From Candidatus Undinarchaeales archaeon (lineage in GTDB: Archaea > SpSt-1190 > JASMDC01), in contig JASMDC010000019.1 in the NCBI GenBank assembly GCA_030753015.1, forward strand, positions 1 to 62,750: DNA of 62,750 nucleotides, in the 5' to 3' direction. The notes under the pieces were generated by a model. It was not told the origin of the DNA and searched no databases. It saw nothing but the letters and a program-made list of their open reading frames with translations. Positions 16,894-25,571 of the stretch are shown piece after piece. A program made the translations under genes and the position numbers. How positions within the stretch are numbered: position 1 is the first letter of the stretch; the number at the start of each line of letters is the position of its first letter.

Positions 16894-17634
16894 CTAAACT
16901 CCCTCGATCTCCGCATCGATGCGCTGCATGTCCTTGATGAGGTCGCGGCGCACCTGGCGAGCGTACCGGTTGTGACGGTGGATGTCCAGCATCAGCTCGT
17001 GGGAGTCGTTCCTGACGATCGCAACGAGCTTGAGGAACATGTCATGGGTCGGGGTCTTGAGCTCGACGCACTCCACGTCGATGTCCTCCAACGACTTGCC
17101 CAGGAAGTGGACGAGAGTGAGTGAGTGGGCCATCTGGCGGTCGTGCTCCGCGGGCTCCACCACCATGGGAACTATACCGAAGGCACGCAGGAAGTCGATG
17201 AACCGCTCGAGCTCGCCAGGCCGGGTGCGGACCGGGCAGATGGCCATGAGCCGTCCCTCGAGCGAGGTAGAGGCGCTGTCGGGGCCGAAGAGGGGATGGG
17301 TGCCGATGCACGAGCAGTGTTCGGGCACGAACCGTTCCATGGCCGCTATGGGCCCCTCCTTCACCGAGCACACTTCGATGATGATGGCGCCCTCTGTGAA
17401 GTGCGGTGCCAGCGCGGTCAGGCTCCCCTCGAACTTGGAGATGGGAACGGCGAACACCACGGCGTCACAGGCCGCGCACTCCTCCGCAGTTGCCCACTTC
17501 ACCCCCTGTTCCCGGGCCTTCGCGCTGCGGTCCTCGATATCGTACACCAGGATGTCCAGTATGCCCCGAAGATAATGGGCGACTAGTTGGCCGAAACGGC
17601 CGAATCCGATGATGCCCAGGTGCTGGGGCCTCAC
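16894..17634 (-). CDS. tyrA: prephenate dehydrogenase
   Basis: The start is GTG 17634, whose last bases overlap the stop of the small gene upstream (GTGA). The 246-aa product begins with a Rossmann NAD(P) motif (LGIIGFGRFGQLVA). It then has VVFAVPISKFE, EVCSVKEGPI, and GTHPLFGPD with the histidine that contacts the substrate hydroxyl, and AEHDRQMAHSLTLVHFLG in the helical dimerisation domain. It oxidatively decarboxylates prephenate to 4-hydroxyphenylpyruvate for tyrosine. No chorismate mutase or ACT domain is attached. Confidence 0.87.
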   Translation of the reverse strand: MRPQHLGIIGFGRFGQLVAHYLRGILDILVYDIEDRSAKAREQGVKWATAEECAACDAVVFAVPISKFEGSLTALAPHFTEGAIIIEVCSVKEGPIAAMERFVPEHCSCIGTHPLFGPDSASTSLEGRLMAICPVRTRPGELERFIDFLRAFGIVPMVVEPAEHDRQMAHSLTLVHFLGKSLEDIDVECVELKTPTHDMFLKLVAIVRNDSHELMLDIHRHNRYARQVRRDLIKDMQRIDAEIEGV

Positions 17635-17888
17635 TGGCAGACACCACGCCGGGTCGACGCAGTCGACGGGTCCAGCTCCTCCACGAACTCCCAGAAGGTC
17701 ACACAGGGGCAGAGCTCTGAGGTGAAGAGGGAGCACTCCTCCAGGCAGGCCGCCCGGGCCTCGGTGCCATCGATATCACGCACGGCGATCACTCGCCGGC
17801 CGTCGTCGCACGTTGTCTTGAGCACCGTGGGGCATGTGGGTGAGCCTAGGACAAGGGAGAAAAGGTCGTCGAGCACGTCGATGATCAT
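17631..17888 (-). CDS. small Cys-containing protein translationally coupled to tyrA
   Basis: An 85-aa acidic protein with seven cysteines, several paired as CLEEC and CPC. The ATG at 17888 lies about 27 bases after CTTATTAAG (17914-17922), fitting a leaderless start. Its TGA overlaps the GTG of tyrA, which implies coupled translation. I do not recognise a family. The cysteine spacing could allow metal binding, but no standard zinc ribbon is formed. Confidence 0.6.
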   Translation of the reverse strand: MIIDVLDDLFSLVLGSPTCPTVLKTTCDDGRRVIAVRDIDGTEARAACLEECSLFTSELCPCVTFWEFVEELDPSTASTRRGVCQ

Positions 17889-17969
17889 CTCAACTGGATA
17901 GTGTGCGTTCTCGCTTAATAAGCGTTTGTCCCGCGTCCGGGACCGCTACAAGGCGCTATGATCGTGCTA

Positions 17970-18902
17970 TCAGGCCCCGTGAACCTTCTCCAGGTCCTTG
18001 AAAAGGTCGCTGACCTCGTCGTATACAATGTCGGGGCGCTGCTCGGGAGCCCACTCGGAGACTATCTCCTTGTAGAAGTCCTCGTGGCGGCCCTTGTAGT
18101 CGGGGAAGTTGGTGAGGACGAAGATCTTCGTGGTGTCCTTGTCTCCCACGAGCATGTCGGTTGAGGGCGTGTCACCGACCATGGCGACCTTCTCGACACC
18201 GTCGCCGAGCTTGGCCTTGGCGTGCTCGAAGAAGTAATTTCCGGGCTTGAGGATGACCTCCTCGTTGTACTCGGTCGAGGTGGCCTTGAGCATGTCGCGG
18301 ATCCCGTTGGCGATGAGACCGCTGCTGGCTGTGTAGGCGTCGTTGACGCGGTACGCCGTGTCCTCGCCGCACACGAGCAGATCGGCGCCGTAATCGATGA
18401 CGGCGTTGGCCCCTGCCTCGATGTCCCGGCTGGACCACTCGCGCTTGTAGCCGGTGAGCACGGCATCGACCTTGGGGAGAGTGGCACGCTGGTCGCTGTC
18501 GGGGTGAATGTCCTCGGTCGTAAGGACGTTGTAGCCCGCATCGCGCATCTTCTCCATGATCATGTCGTCCTTCTCGTAGATCGCGAATACGGTCTTGTAA
18601 CCCTTCTCACTTAGGTAGTTCAGCGTGGCCTCGGCACCGGTGTAAACCTTGCTCTCGGGCACATCGAACTGTTGAGCATAATCTGAAGCCATCTTGGATG
18701 TATTGTTGGAAGCAATGGCGAAAGGTACGTTCTTGTCCTGGAGGTACTGGAGGCCTTCTTTGACGCCACCGAAGATCTCGGTCCGTTCATCGACGAGCTC
18801 GGTGAGAACTCCGTCCTTGTCGATAAGATATCCATCGACACCCTTCAACAGGGCCAGTCTCTCACTTTCAGGAATCTCATACACGATAGTGTACCCCCGC
18901 AC
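17970..18902 (-). CDS. HAD-IIA phosphatase (NagD/phosphoglycolate-type)
   Basis: GTG 18902 is chosen because TATATAAA (18933-18940) lies about 30 bases upstream; a later GTG at 18884 is an alternative. The 310-aa product has YLIDKDGVLTE near residue 26, IASNNT, a large C2 cap containing VLTGYKREWSS, then KPGNYFFEHA and VAMVGDTPSTDMLVGD. The nucleophile position reads DKDG rather than DxDG with small x, but both aspartates are present. It is a soluble phosphatase acting on a small phosphorylated metabolite; the substrate is unknown. Confidence 0.85.
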   Translation of the reverse strand: MRGYTIVYEIPESERLALLKGVDGYLIDKDGVLTELVDERTEIFGGVKEGLQYLQDKNVPFAIASNNTSKMASDYAQQFDVPESKVYTGAEATLNYLSEKGYKTVFAIYEKDDMIMEKMRDAGYNVLTTEDIHPDSDQRATLPKVDAVLTGYKREWSSRDIEAGANAVIDYGADLLVCGEDTAYRVNDAYTASSGLIANGIRDMLKATSTEYNEEVILKPGNYFFEHAKAKLGDGVEKVAMVGDTPSTDMLVGDKDTTKIFVLTNFPDYKGRHEDFYKEIVSEWAPEQRPDIVYDEVSDLFKDLEKVHGA

Positions 18903-18948
18903 TCTATTACATGTTATTAATGTCGTTTGATGTTTATATAGTTTACTA

Positions 18949-19683
18949 CTATTCAGGGGTAACATTGGTGCTCGAGGCACTAACCACCGCCGATTTCAGG
19001 CACTGCGCCCTGTAGTAGGAGTGCTCGCTCATCTCCTCGCATAGCGCGGGATCCTTTCGGGAAGTCGCCACGTTGAAGAGGCACACGTCACGGGGCCCAA
19101 TGTCCGTGATGGCACGGCACACCGCGGGATCGCTCGCCCCCGCGACGAGGTTGGTGATGCACAGGTCACGTTTTGCCGCACGCTCGATAGAAGAGCACAT
19201 GGACAGGTCCCTGGTGACGAAGGCCCTGCACTCCACACGGTCGTCCTGGTTCTCCATCTTATCGCATGTCGTGAGATCGCCGGTCCGGTTGGCGACACGC
19301 CTGATGCATGCGGTGCGCTCGTGGAGGATGTCCAGCCCCAGACATTCTGAAATGTCCCCCTCGCCGAGCAAGGGAGCCGCTGTGGCCGAGGCTTCGGTAC
19401 CGTTCCCTTCATCGAAGGCCCAGTCATCGTCAGGGAGCGGGGCATCGGATCCTGGGGCCTCCCCCCCGCCAGGGAAGAAGAACCAGGTGGCCAGGAATCC
19501 CACGGCGATGATCCAGACCATCACCACCATAGCGGCCTTCAGGGACGTATCGGATGAGCCACCACCCAGAGCCACCTCGATCTCGGCGGGATCGTATCCC
19601 TGGGATGTGAGGTTCTCGCGAAGGTTGTCATCGGTATATCCCTGCTCGCGCCAGTACCGGACATAATCCTCCAGTTGACCCAT
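18949..19683 (-). CDS. membrane protein with paired-cysteine repeats
   Basis: A 244-aa protein. Residues 1-40 form a three-helix UBA-like motif (YWREQGYTDDNLRENL, then GYDPAEIEVAL), followed by one membrane helix (MVVMVWIIAVGFLATWFFF) and an acidic linker. From residue 110 there are about five repeats of roughly 25 residues, each with two cysteines (pattern C......RD.C). Proteins of this build are common in DPANN genomes and have no known function. The Cys-repeat part should be outside the cell. Confidence 0.8.
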   Translation of the reverse strand: MGQLEDYVRYWREQGYTDDNLRENLTSQGYDPAEIEVALGGGSSDTSLKAAMVVMVWIIAVGFLATWFFFPGGGEAPGSDAPLPDDDWAFDEGNGTEASATAAPLLGEGDISECLGLDILHERTACIRRVANRTGDLTTCDKMENQDDRVECRAFVTRDLSMCSSIERAAKRDLCITNLVAGASDPAVCRAITDIGPRDVCLFNVATSRKDPALCEEMSEHSYYRAQCLKSAVVSASSTNVTPE

Positions 19684-19716
19684 CCGAATGGTAGATAGCG
19701 CCCAAAATAGATAAGA

Positions 19717-21276
19717 TTACTCTTCACGGCCGAGGCGCTCGATGGCCGCCGTCACAAGTGCTGCACTGTCCCGGACGTCACGCACGTCACCGGTCTCGGG
19801 GATGCTGTGCATGTTCTCGATGGGGATGGAGAGCACGGCCGTGTCCACATCGGCATCGAAGTAGGGCAGGCCGTCGGTGGTCCTGATATCGAACCGGTAC
19901 GAGTAGGGCGATACCTGGGTGGCCATACCGAGCTCCTCACCAGCGGCGAACAGGGCATCGGTCGCCTCGTGCGCAACGGATTTAGGAGCCTTCGTGATGA
20001 CGGGCCCGCCGCCCATCTCAACACGGTCGAGATACGTCACGTCCACAGCGATAGCATAGTCGGGGTGGATCTTCTCGGCGATGTGACCTGCACCGACCTG
20101 TCCGATCTCCTCCATGGAGGCGCCAACGATGTACACCGTCGGGCCGTCGTTGCCGCGTTCCCCGAGGGTGCGGGCCACGTCCATGAGCACCGCCACGCCG
20201 GCCCGGTCATCCAGGGCCTTGGTTGTGATGCGGGTCCCGTCGAGCTGCGGCTCATAGTCATGGTTCCAGTGGGGCACCTCGTCGATGTGTGCGTCCACGA
20301 GCACCGATGGACCGGTGCCGTGCTTCACGCCAACGAAGTTGTTGTGCTCGTCGATGTAGCACTCGTCGAGGTACGAGGTGAGGTTCTCCACGAGGTACTC
20401 GGCCACGGGGCGTTCGCGCCGGCTGGGCGCGTACATGCTCGTGAGCTCGATCAGGTCCTGAGTGACCTGGTCAGTGGGCTGTGGGGGGAGCATCTCCGGC
20501 CAAGTGGCCGTAGGGGTCCGTCCGAGCTGCTCGAGCGCGCCCTTCACGACCTCGGCGGTGGCCCGGACATCGCGCACATCACCAACCTCAGGGACACGGT
20601 GCATGTTGGCGATGGGGATGCACACTACTGCCGTGTCCATGCCCAGCTCCCTGTAGGGGAGGGCGTCGGTTGTCTCCACATCGAAATCGTAATCGTAGGG
20701 AGATACCTGTGTTGGGATGCTGTACTCCTTGCCAGCAGCGAATAGGGCGTCAGTGGCCTTGTGCGGTACGGTGTCTGGTGCCTTCGTGATGACGGGTCCG
20801 TCGCCACGTCGCACACCGTGCATGTAGGTGACGTCAACGGAGAAGGCGTAGTCTGCCAGCACCTCGGCCGCGACCTCACCAGCGCCGATCTGGCCAATCT
20901 CCTCCTTGGTGGCCCCCACAAGGTACACCGTGGGACCGTCCTTGCCCTGCTCGTTAAGATAACGGGCGAGGTCCAGGAGCACCGCCACGCCGGTCCGGTC
21001 GTCCAGGCCCTTCGCACGGATGGTGGTCCCGTCCAGCTGAGGCTCATACTCACGATACTCCGGATTCCGTCGGGATATCTCGTCGATGTGGGCGTCCACG
21101 ATCACCGTGGGCCCCGTACCGTACTTCACACCGACGACGTTGTCGTTCTCGTCGATGTAGACATCGTCGAGTAGGGGTTCGAAACGATCGAATAGGTACT
21201 CGGCCATCTCCTCCTCATGACCGCTTGGTGCATACATCCCCGTAAGTTCGAGGAGATCTTCGACGATCTCGTCCAT
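19717..21276 (-). CDS. fused double M42-like metallopeptidase
   Basis: A 519-aa protein made of two similar halves (about 1-250 and 265-519). Each half has the full set of M42 ligands in order: VDAHIDE, LDDRTGVAVLL or LDDRAGVAVLM, the EEIG pair, VDVTY and a final NMH. M42 aminopeptidases (TET family) are normally about 340 aa because a PDZ-like dimerisation domain sits between the first His and the Asp. Here that stretch is only about 40 residues, so the inserted domain is missing in both halves. It is likely a cytoplasmic aminopeptidase-like enzyme with two active sites per chain. It would not be expected to form the usual TET dodecamer. Confidence 0.82.
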   Translation of the reverse strand: MDEIVEDLLELTGMYAPSGHEEEMAEYLFDRFEPLLDDVYIDENDNVVGVKYGTGPTVIVDAHIDEISRRNPEYREYEPQLDGTTIRAKGLDDRTGVAVLLDLARYLNEQGKDGPTVYLVGATKEEIGQIGAGEVAAEVLADYAFSVDVTYMHGVRRGDGPVITKAPDTVPHKATDALFAAGKEYSIPTQVSPYDYDFDVETTDALPYRELGMDTAVVCIPIANMHRVPEVGDVRDVRATAEVVKGALEQLGRTPTATWPEMLPPQPTDQVTQDLIELTSMYAPSRRERPVAEYLVENLTSYLDECYIDEHNNFVGVKHGTGPSVLVDAHIDEVPHWNHDYEPQLDGTRITTKALDDRAGVAVLMDVARTLGERGNDGPTVYIVGASMEEIGQVGAGHIAEKIHPDYAIAVDVTYLDRVEMGGGPVITKAPKSVAHEATDALFAAGEELGMATQVSPYSYRFDIRTTDGLPYFDADVDTAVLSIPIENMHSIPETGDVRDVRDSAALVTAAIERLGREE

Positions 21277-21381
21277 TCCTATGTACCCCTGGCAGCGGTT
21301 AGCAGGGTCCGGTGCTTAAAAACATTTCGCTTACGGCCGGAAGTAGGAGAGTATAATGCAGGCGCTCATGTCGTTCGGGGG

Positions 21382-21412
21382 GGACGATAATATCCGGAAA
21401 CGTGAATCGTCC
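21382..21412. promoter_or_regulatory. inverted repeat upstream of small gene
   Basis: GGACGAT (21382-21388) and ATCGTCC (21406-21412) form a perfect 7-base dyad ending 8 bases before a TATA-like box. It could be an operator or the arms of a hairpin. The rest of 21277-21450 holds only the promoter of the divergent peptidase (TTTTTAAGC on the minus strand near 21318). Confidence 0.35.
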
Positions 21413-21450
21413 ACTCAATCTTTATAACCCATGAAGGGGAATATAATGAC

Positions 21451-21597
21451 ATGCTCGACCAGGGCATGCCCGCGTTCGATGGGCGGCTCTCCCACTATCA
21501 GGAGACAGGGGAGTGCCCAACCTCGTTGAACGCCCGTAACGAGGATTCTGACGACCTCTCCGGACTGCTCTGGGAGGACCTTTTCGCCATGCCATAG
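21451..21597 (+). CDS. candidate small protein (48 aa)
   Basis: The ATG at 21451 lies about 27 bases after TTTATAAC (21421-21428), as for a leaderless archaeal gene. The reading frame (MLDQGMPAFDGRLSHYQE... ending LLWEDLFAMP) is acidic and uses mostly G or C in the third codon position, like its neighbours. No family is recognised. A 65-aa frame on the other strand overlaps it, but its start sits too close to its only TATA-like sequence. The 1301-aa repeat protein starts 62 bases downstream. Confidence 0.42.
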   Translation: MLDQGMPAFDGRLSHYQETGECPTSLNARNEDSDDLSGLLWEDLFAMP

Positions 21598-21659
21598 TGC
21601 CGCATGAGCCATTAAAATTTAAGCAATGACTCAGTTCTCTGTTGGTAGCAGGTAGACCC

Positions 21660-24600
21660 ATGGCCACAAAGCCACCGATCGCCGGCCCTCGTCGCGCCCA
21701 GCGACTACGCCAGCGGGACGAGCATATCAGCTCTGCCCAGGACCACGAGGACGCCGAACGGTGGTTCGAGGCCGCGCGGGATTGGCTACATGCCGGTCTC
21801 CCCCTCCGGGCAGCAGCTGCGTTCGCGAGAGCTGAGCTGTGGAGCGATGCCGCAGAGGCCTATGAGGAGGGCGAAGAGTGGGCCGACGCCGCCCGGGCCT
21901 GGTCGAAGGCTGGAGAGGCGATGGAGGCCGACGGCCTGTGGTACGAGGCATCACAAGCCCTCGACCGCGAGAGCGTCTGCCGCGAACATGTCCGAGAAGA
22001 GACCGAGATCCGTCGCAAGCTCCATAAGGCAACCTCTCTAGAGGCGAAGGGCGAACCGGCCGAGGCCGCCAAGGCCTTCGAGGAGGCCGGAGAGCTCGTG
22101 CGCGCCGCGGAGAACTGGGAGGAGGCCGGACGCGAGCCTGAAGCAGCACGATGCCTTGAGCGGGCCGGTGATAACGCCCGGGCCGCGGTTCTCTATGAGC
22201 ATGCCGGGATGTGGCGTGAGGCCGCCGAGTGTCATCTCAGGGACGAGCGCTGGACCTCCGCTGCCGAGGTCTTCGAGAGGGCAAAGGACCACCCTGCCGC
22301 CGCGACCTACTTCGAGCGCAGCGGGAACCTAGAGCAAGCCGCTGAGAACCGGGAACGTGGAGGTGACTGGGACAGTGCCGCCGCCCTCTGGGAGCAGGTC
22401 GGGGAGCGTACCCGGGAGGTCAAGGCCCTTGAGAAAGCCGGCCGTTGGGCAAAGGCAGCCAGCATCCATGAGGAGCTCGGTGACCAGCGGAAGGCATCTG
22501 CTGCTTGGCGCAAGGGCATGCGCCCCGACCGGAGCGGCAGGAGCCGGGGTCTGGCCATGGAGGAGGCGGAGCGCTGGGCGGACGCCGCCGAGGCCTGGGC
22601 CGAGATCGGCGAGGCGGAGCGGGCCGCCCAGGATTGGGAGAAGGCCGAACGGTGGGAACGGGCCGCGGAGGCGTGGCTCGTCGCCCGGTCGTACGCCCGG
22701 GCAGCTCGGGCTTTCGAGAAGGACCGGGACTGGTTCAATGCCGCCCTCAACTTCGGTGAGGCGGAGGCCTGGGACGACGCAGGAAGGAACTGGGAGAAGG
22801 TTGATGAATGGAGCCGGGCCGCACGTGCATGGTCGAACGCCGGTGACCGGGCCGCTGCCGCACGCTGCTGGGGTCGGGCTGGTGAGTGGGAACGGGCCGC
22901 AGGTCACTACGAGGCCGCTGGCGACCACGCCTCTTCCGGTGAAGCCTGGCGTCGCGCGTCCCGATGGGCCGATGCCGCACGCGAACTGGAGGCAGCCCAG
23001 CAATGGAAGGACGCCGCCGAGGCCTATCGGAAAGCGGAACGTTGGTGGAAGGCCGCTATGCTGTTCGAGCGGGTCCGCGAATGGCCTACTGCCGCCGAGT
23101 GCTTCGAGCAGGCCCGGGACCTTCCCAAGGCCGCACTGTACTACGAGCGGGCCGAACGATGGGCGGACGCGGGCCGCTGCCAGCTGGCCGTGAAGCGTTA
23201 CCCGGAGGCGGCCGCCGCGCTCGAGCGTGCTGGCGACATAGAGAAAGCGGCTGCTGCCTGGGAAAAGGCCAACGACTTCGCCAAGGCCGGTCGAGCATGG
23301 GAGCGCCTCAAGCGATGGCGCCGGGCCGCCGCCGCGTTCCAGCGCGCGGGGATGCTCGCTGATTCCGCCTCTTCATGGGAGCGCGCCGAGGAGTTCGACA
23401 AGGCGGCGAAGCTGTACGAGGGGAACGAGGACTGGCCCGCCGCCGCGCGCATGCTCAAGGCGGCCGGGAAACCAGCGGCTGCTGTGTTCGAGAAGGCTAA
23501 GGACCTAGAAGCAGCGGCCAGCTGCTATGAGGATGAGGAGAACACCCTCCGGGCCGCGGAGCTGTGGCAAGAGCTAGGGAACCTCCAACGCGCAGGCACC
23601 CTGTTCCTTGAGTCTGGACGGCCCGAGGACGCCGCCGTCGCCTTCGAGGAGAAGCTCCTGTGGAGTGATGCGGGTGACGCGTGGCGCTCCGCAGGACGGC
23701 TCGAGGAGGCCGCACGGGCTTACCAGAAGGCCGAGCGTCAGGATGACGCTGCGACCTGCCTGGAAGAGGCAGGCAAGTACACCAAGGCCGGGCGGCTCCG
23801 AGAGGAACTGAAGGCCTACGTCACCGCCGCAGAGGACTTCGAACGGGATGCTAAGTGGGACCGCGCAGCTGCCGACTGGGAGCGCGCCGGACGATGGGAG
23901 GAGGCAGGGCTGGCCTGGGAACGGGCCAAGGATTCCGGCCGAGCTGCCGAAGCGTTCTCCCGGGCCGGCGATCCCGCAAGGGCTGCGTCCCTGTTCGCCA
24001 ATGCAGCCCTCCACGAGCAGGCCGCCAAGGCCTATGAGAAGGCAGGCGACTGGGAGCATGCGGCCCTCTCCTGGGAGCATGTGGGCGAACATGCCAAGGC
24101 CGCCCAAGCCCTGGAGCGAGCGACCGCCTGGGACCGTGCAGCCCGTCGCTGGGAGGCCGCTGGTGAGCCCGCTCGTGCTGCTGCTGCTGCCGAACGGGCC
24201 GGGCTCTTCGACGACGCGGCCCGCCTTTGGGAAGAGGCCGAGGAACTGGAGCGAGCAGCCGAAGCTAGCCAGCGCACCGACGATGCGGCTCGCACCGCTC
24301 GCCTCTGGGATGCGGTCGGGAAGGGCGAGCACGCAGCACGTTTCCACCTCGCTGCGGGCGATCCCGAGAAAGCGGCTCCGTTGCTAGAGCTTGCAGGGCG
24401 TATCGAGGAGGCCGCAGCCGCTTACGAGGACGCCCGCGACATCGCCAAGGCGGCACGGCTCTACGAGTCCGCCGGGGACGTCACCAAGGCAGCCAGCCTC
24501 TACGAGCGACTGGGCGAGCACGCCAAGGCCGCCAAGCTCCATGCGAGCCAGGCCAACGCCCCTGAAGCTGCCCGTCTCTACGAGTCCATAGGCGAGTTCG

Positions 24601-25565
24601 GGGACGCTGCCAAGTACTTCGAGGCCAGCGGTGACTTCTCCCGGGCAGGGGATAGCTACGAGAAGGGTGGTAAGTTCACCGACGCGGCCATGAACTTCGC
24701 TCGCTCCGGGGATATGGCCCGAGCAGGAGCGAGCTTCGCTGCCGCGGACGACTTCGCCCGTGCTGCAGAGGCATTCACCGAGAACGGCGACCACGTCCTG
24801 GCGGCCGAGCAATGGGAGAAGGCCGAGGAACCTGCCAAAGCGGCCGAGGCCTACGAGCGGGCCGAGGCGTTCGACAAGGCCGCCGAGGCCTATGAACATG
24901 CTAACGAACTGGAGAAGGCCGCGCGTCTATTCACCCTGGTCCGCTCCTTTGAGCACGCGGCAGAGCTCTTCACCAAGCTCGGTCAGCATCGGGAGGCAGG
25001 CGTGTGTCTCGAGCGGGCGGAGCATTGGAGCGATGCGGCGGAGTCCATGGAACTGGCCGAGGACTGGGAGCAGGCCTTGGAGGACCACAAGCGGGCCGGT
25101 CATTGGGAGCGGGCCGCCAGTGTATGCTTCAAACAGAACCGGCTCATGGACGGCGTGGACCTCTTGCTCAAGGCCGGGAAGAACGAGGGCGCCGCCCGCC
25201 ACCTCTTCGAGAAGGCCTCACATACCATCATGGACCTGGACGACACCTGCACGCTCCTGGAACGCGCACAACGGATACACCGCACCGGCTCCATCGACGG
25301 CGCCCACCGCATCATCGCTGGCGCACTCAAGGGCCGGCTCGAGGACCTCCATAAAGGCACGTCCATGATGACCGATGACGCTGAGTTCGCCTTCCACGCT
25401 TCCAAGCGCTTCCTCCAGTTCGCGCGAGAAGAGGAGCGCAAGCTCGCTGCGAAAGCGCCTCGCAAGGTCCAGCACGCTGTGCGCATCTGCCCGGAATGCG
25501 GTGAGGAGATACGGCTCGCTAAGGTGCCGAAGTTCTGTCCTTTCTGCTCCAAACCGCTCGCGTGA
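21660..25565 (+). CDS. 1301-aa helical solenoid of 13-residue repeats with C-terminal zinc ribbon
   Basis: ATG 21660 is preferred over a TTG six codons earlier. From about residue 30 to 1180 the protein repeats a 13-residue unit of the form x-x-W-x-x-A-A-x-x-Y-E-x-A (examples: GEWERAAGHYEAA, ERWADAGRCQLAV, GDIEKAAAAWEKA). This gives roughly 85-90 units, each predicted to be one short amphipathic helix. The relation to TPR (34 residues) or alpha-SNAP-type solenoids is only distant. The last 40 residues form a zinc ribbon (CPECGEEI...CPFCSKPLA). There is no signal or membrane segment, so it is cytoplasmic, probably a large scaffold for protein partners. Confidence 0.88.
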   Translation: MATKPPIAGPRRAQRLRQRDEHISSAQDHEDAERWFEAARDWLHAGLPLRAAAAFARAELWSDAAEAYEEGEEWADAARAWSKAGEAMEADGLWYEASQALDRESVCREHVREETEIRRKLHKATSLEAKGEPAEAAKAFEEAGELVRAAENWEEAGREPEAARCLERAGDNARAAVLYEHAGMWREAAECHLRDERWTSAAEVFERAKDHPAAATYFERSGNLEQAAENRERGGDWDSAAALWEQVGERTREVKALEKAGRWAKAASIHEELGDQRKASAAWRKGMRPDRSGRSRGLAMEEAERWADAAEAWAEIGEAERAAQDWEKAERWERAAEAWLVARSYARAARAFEKDRDWFNAALNFGEAEAWDDAGRNWEKVDEWSRAARAWSNAGDRAAAARCWGRAGEWERAAGHYEAAGDHASSGEAWRRASRWADAARELEAAQQWKDAAEAYRKAERWWKAAMLFERVREWPTAAECFEQARDLPKAALYYERAERWADAGRCQLAVKRYPEAAAALERAGDIEKAAAAWEKANDFAKAGRAWERLKRWRRAAAAFQRAGMLADSASSWERAEEFDKAAKLYEGNEDWPAAARMLKAAGKPAAAVFEKAKDLEAAASCYEDEENTLRAAELWQELGNLQRAGTLFLESGRPEDAAVAFEEKLLWSDAGDAWRSAGRLEEAARAYQKAERQDDAATCLEEAGKYTKAGRLREELKAYVTAAEDFERDAKWDRAAADWERAGRWEEAGLAWERAKDSGRAAEAFSRAGDPARAASLFANAALHEQAAKAYEKAGDWEHAALSWEHVGEHAKAAQALERATAWDRAARRWEAAGEPARAAAAAERAGLFDDAARLWEEAEELERAAEASQRTDDAARTARLWDAVGKGEHAARFHLAAGDPEKAAPLLELAGRIEEAAAAYEDARDIAKAARLYESAGDVTKAASLYERLGEHAKAAKLHASQANAPEAARLYESIGEFGDAAKYFEASGDFSRAGDSYEKGGKFTDAAMNFARSGDMARAGASFAAADDFARAAEAFTENGDHVLAAEQWEKAEEPAKAAEAYERAEAFDKAAEAYEHANELEKAARLFTLVRSFEHAAELFTKLGQHREAGVCLERAEHWSDAAESMELAEDWEQALEDHKRAGHWERAASVCFKQNRLMDGVDLLLKAGKNEGAARHLFEKASHTIMDLDDTCTLLERAQRIHRTGSIDGAHRIIAGALKGRLEDLHKGTSMMTDDAEFAFHASKRFLQFAREEERKLAAKAPRKVQHAVRICPECGEEIRLAKVPKFCPFCSKPLA
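21720..25200 (+). repeat. 39-bp periodic coding repeat
   Basis: The DNA counterpart of the 13-residue protein unit. Copies are strongly diverged at nucleotide level but keep GCCGCC-type Ala-Ala codons at the same place in each 39-base period. The phase is kept with few breaks, notably near 21950-22050 and 22500-22560. Confidence 0.7.
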
Positions 25566-25571
25566 GCAGCA

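Noticed and set aside
21415-21612. 65-aa minus-strand frame in the gap before the solenoid gene
   Set aside because: Its start is directly at the only TATA-like sequence, too close for transcription from it, and third-position G/C is lower than in the overlapping plus-strand frame.
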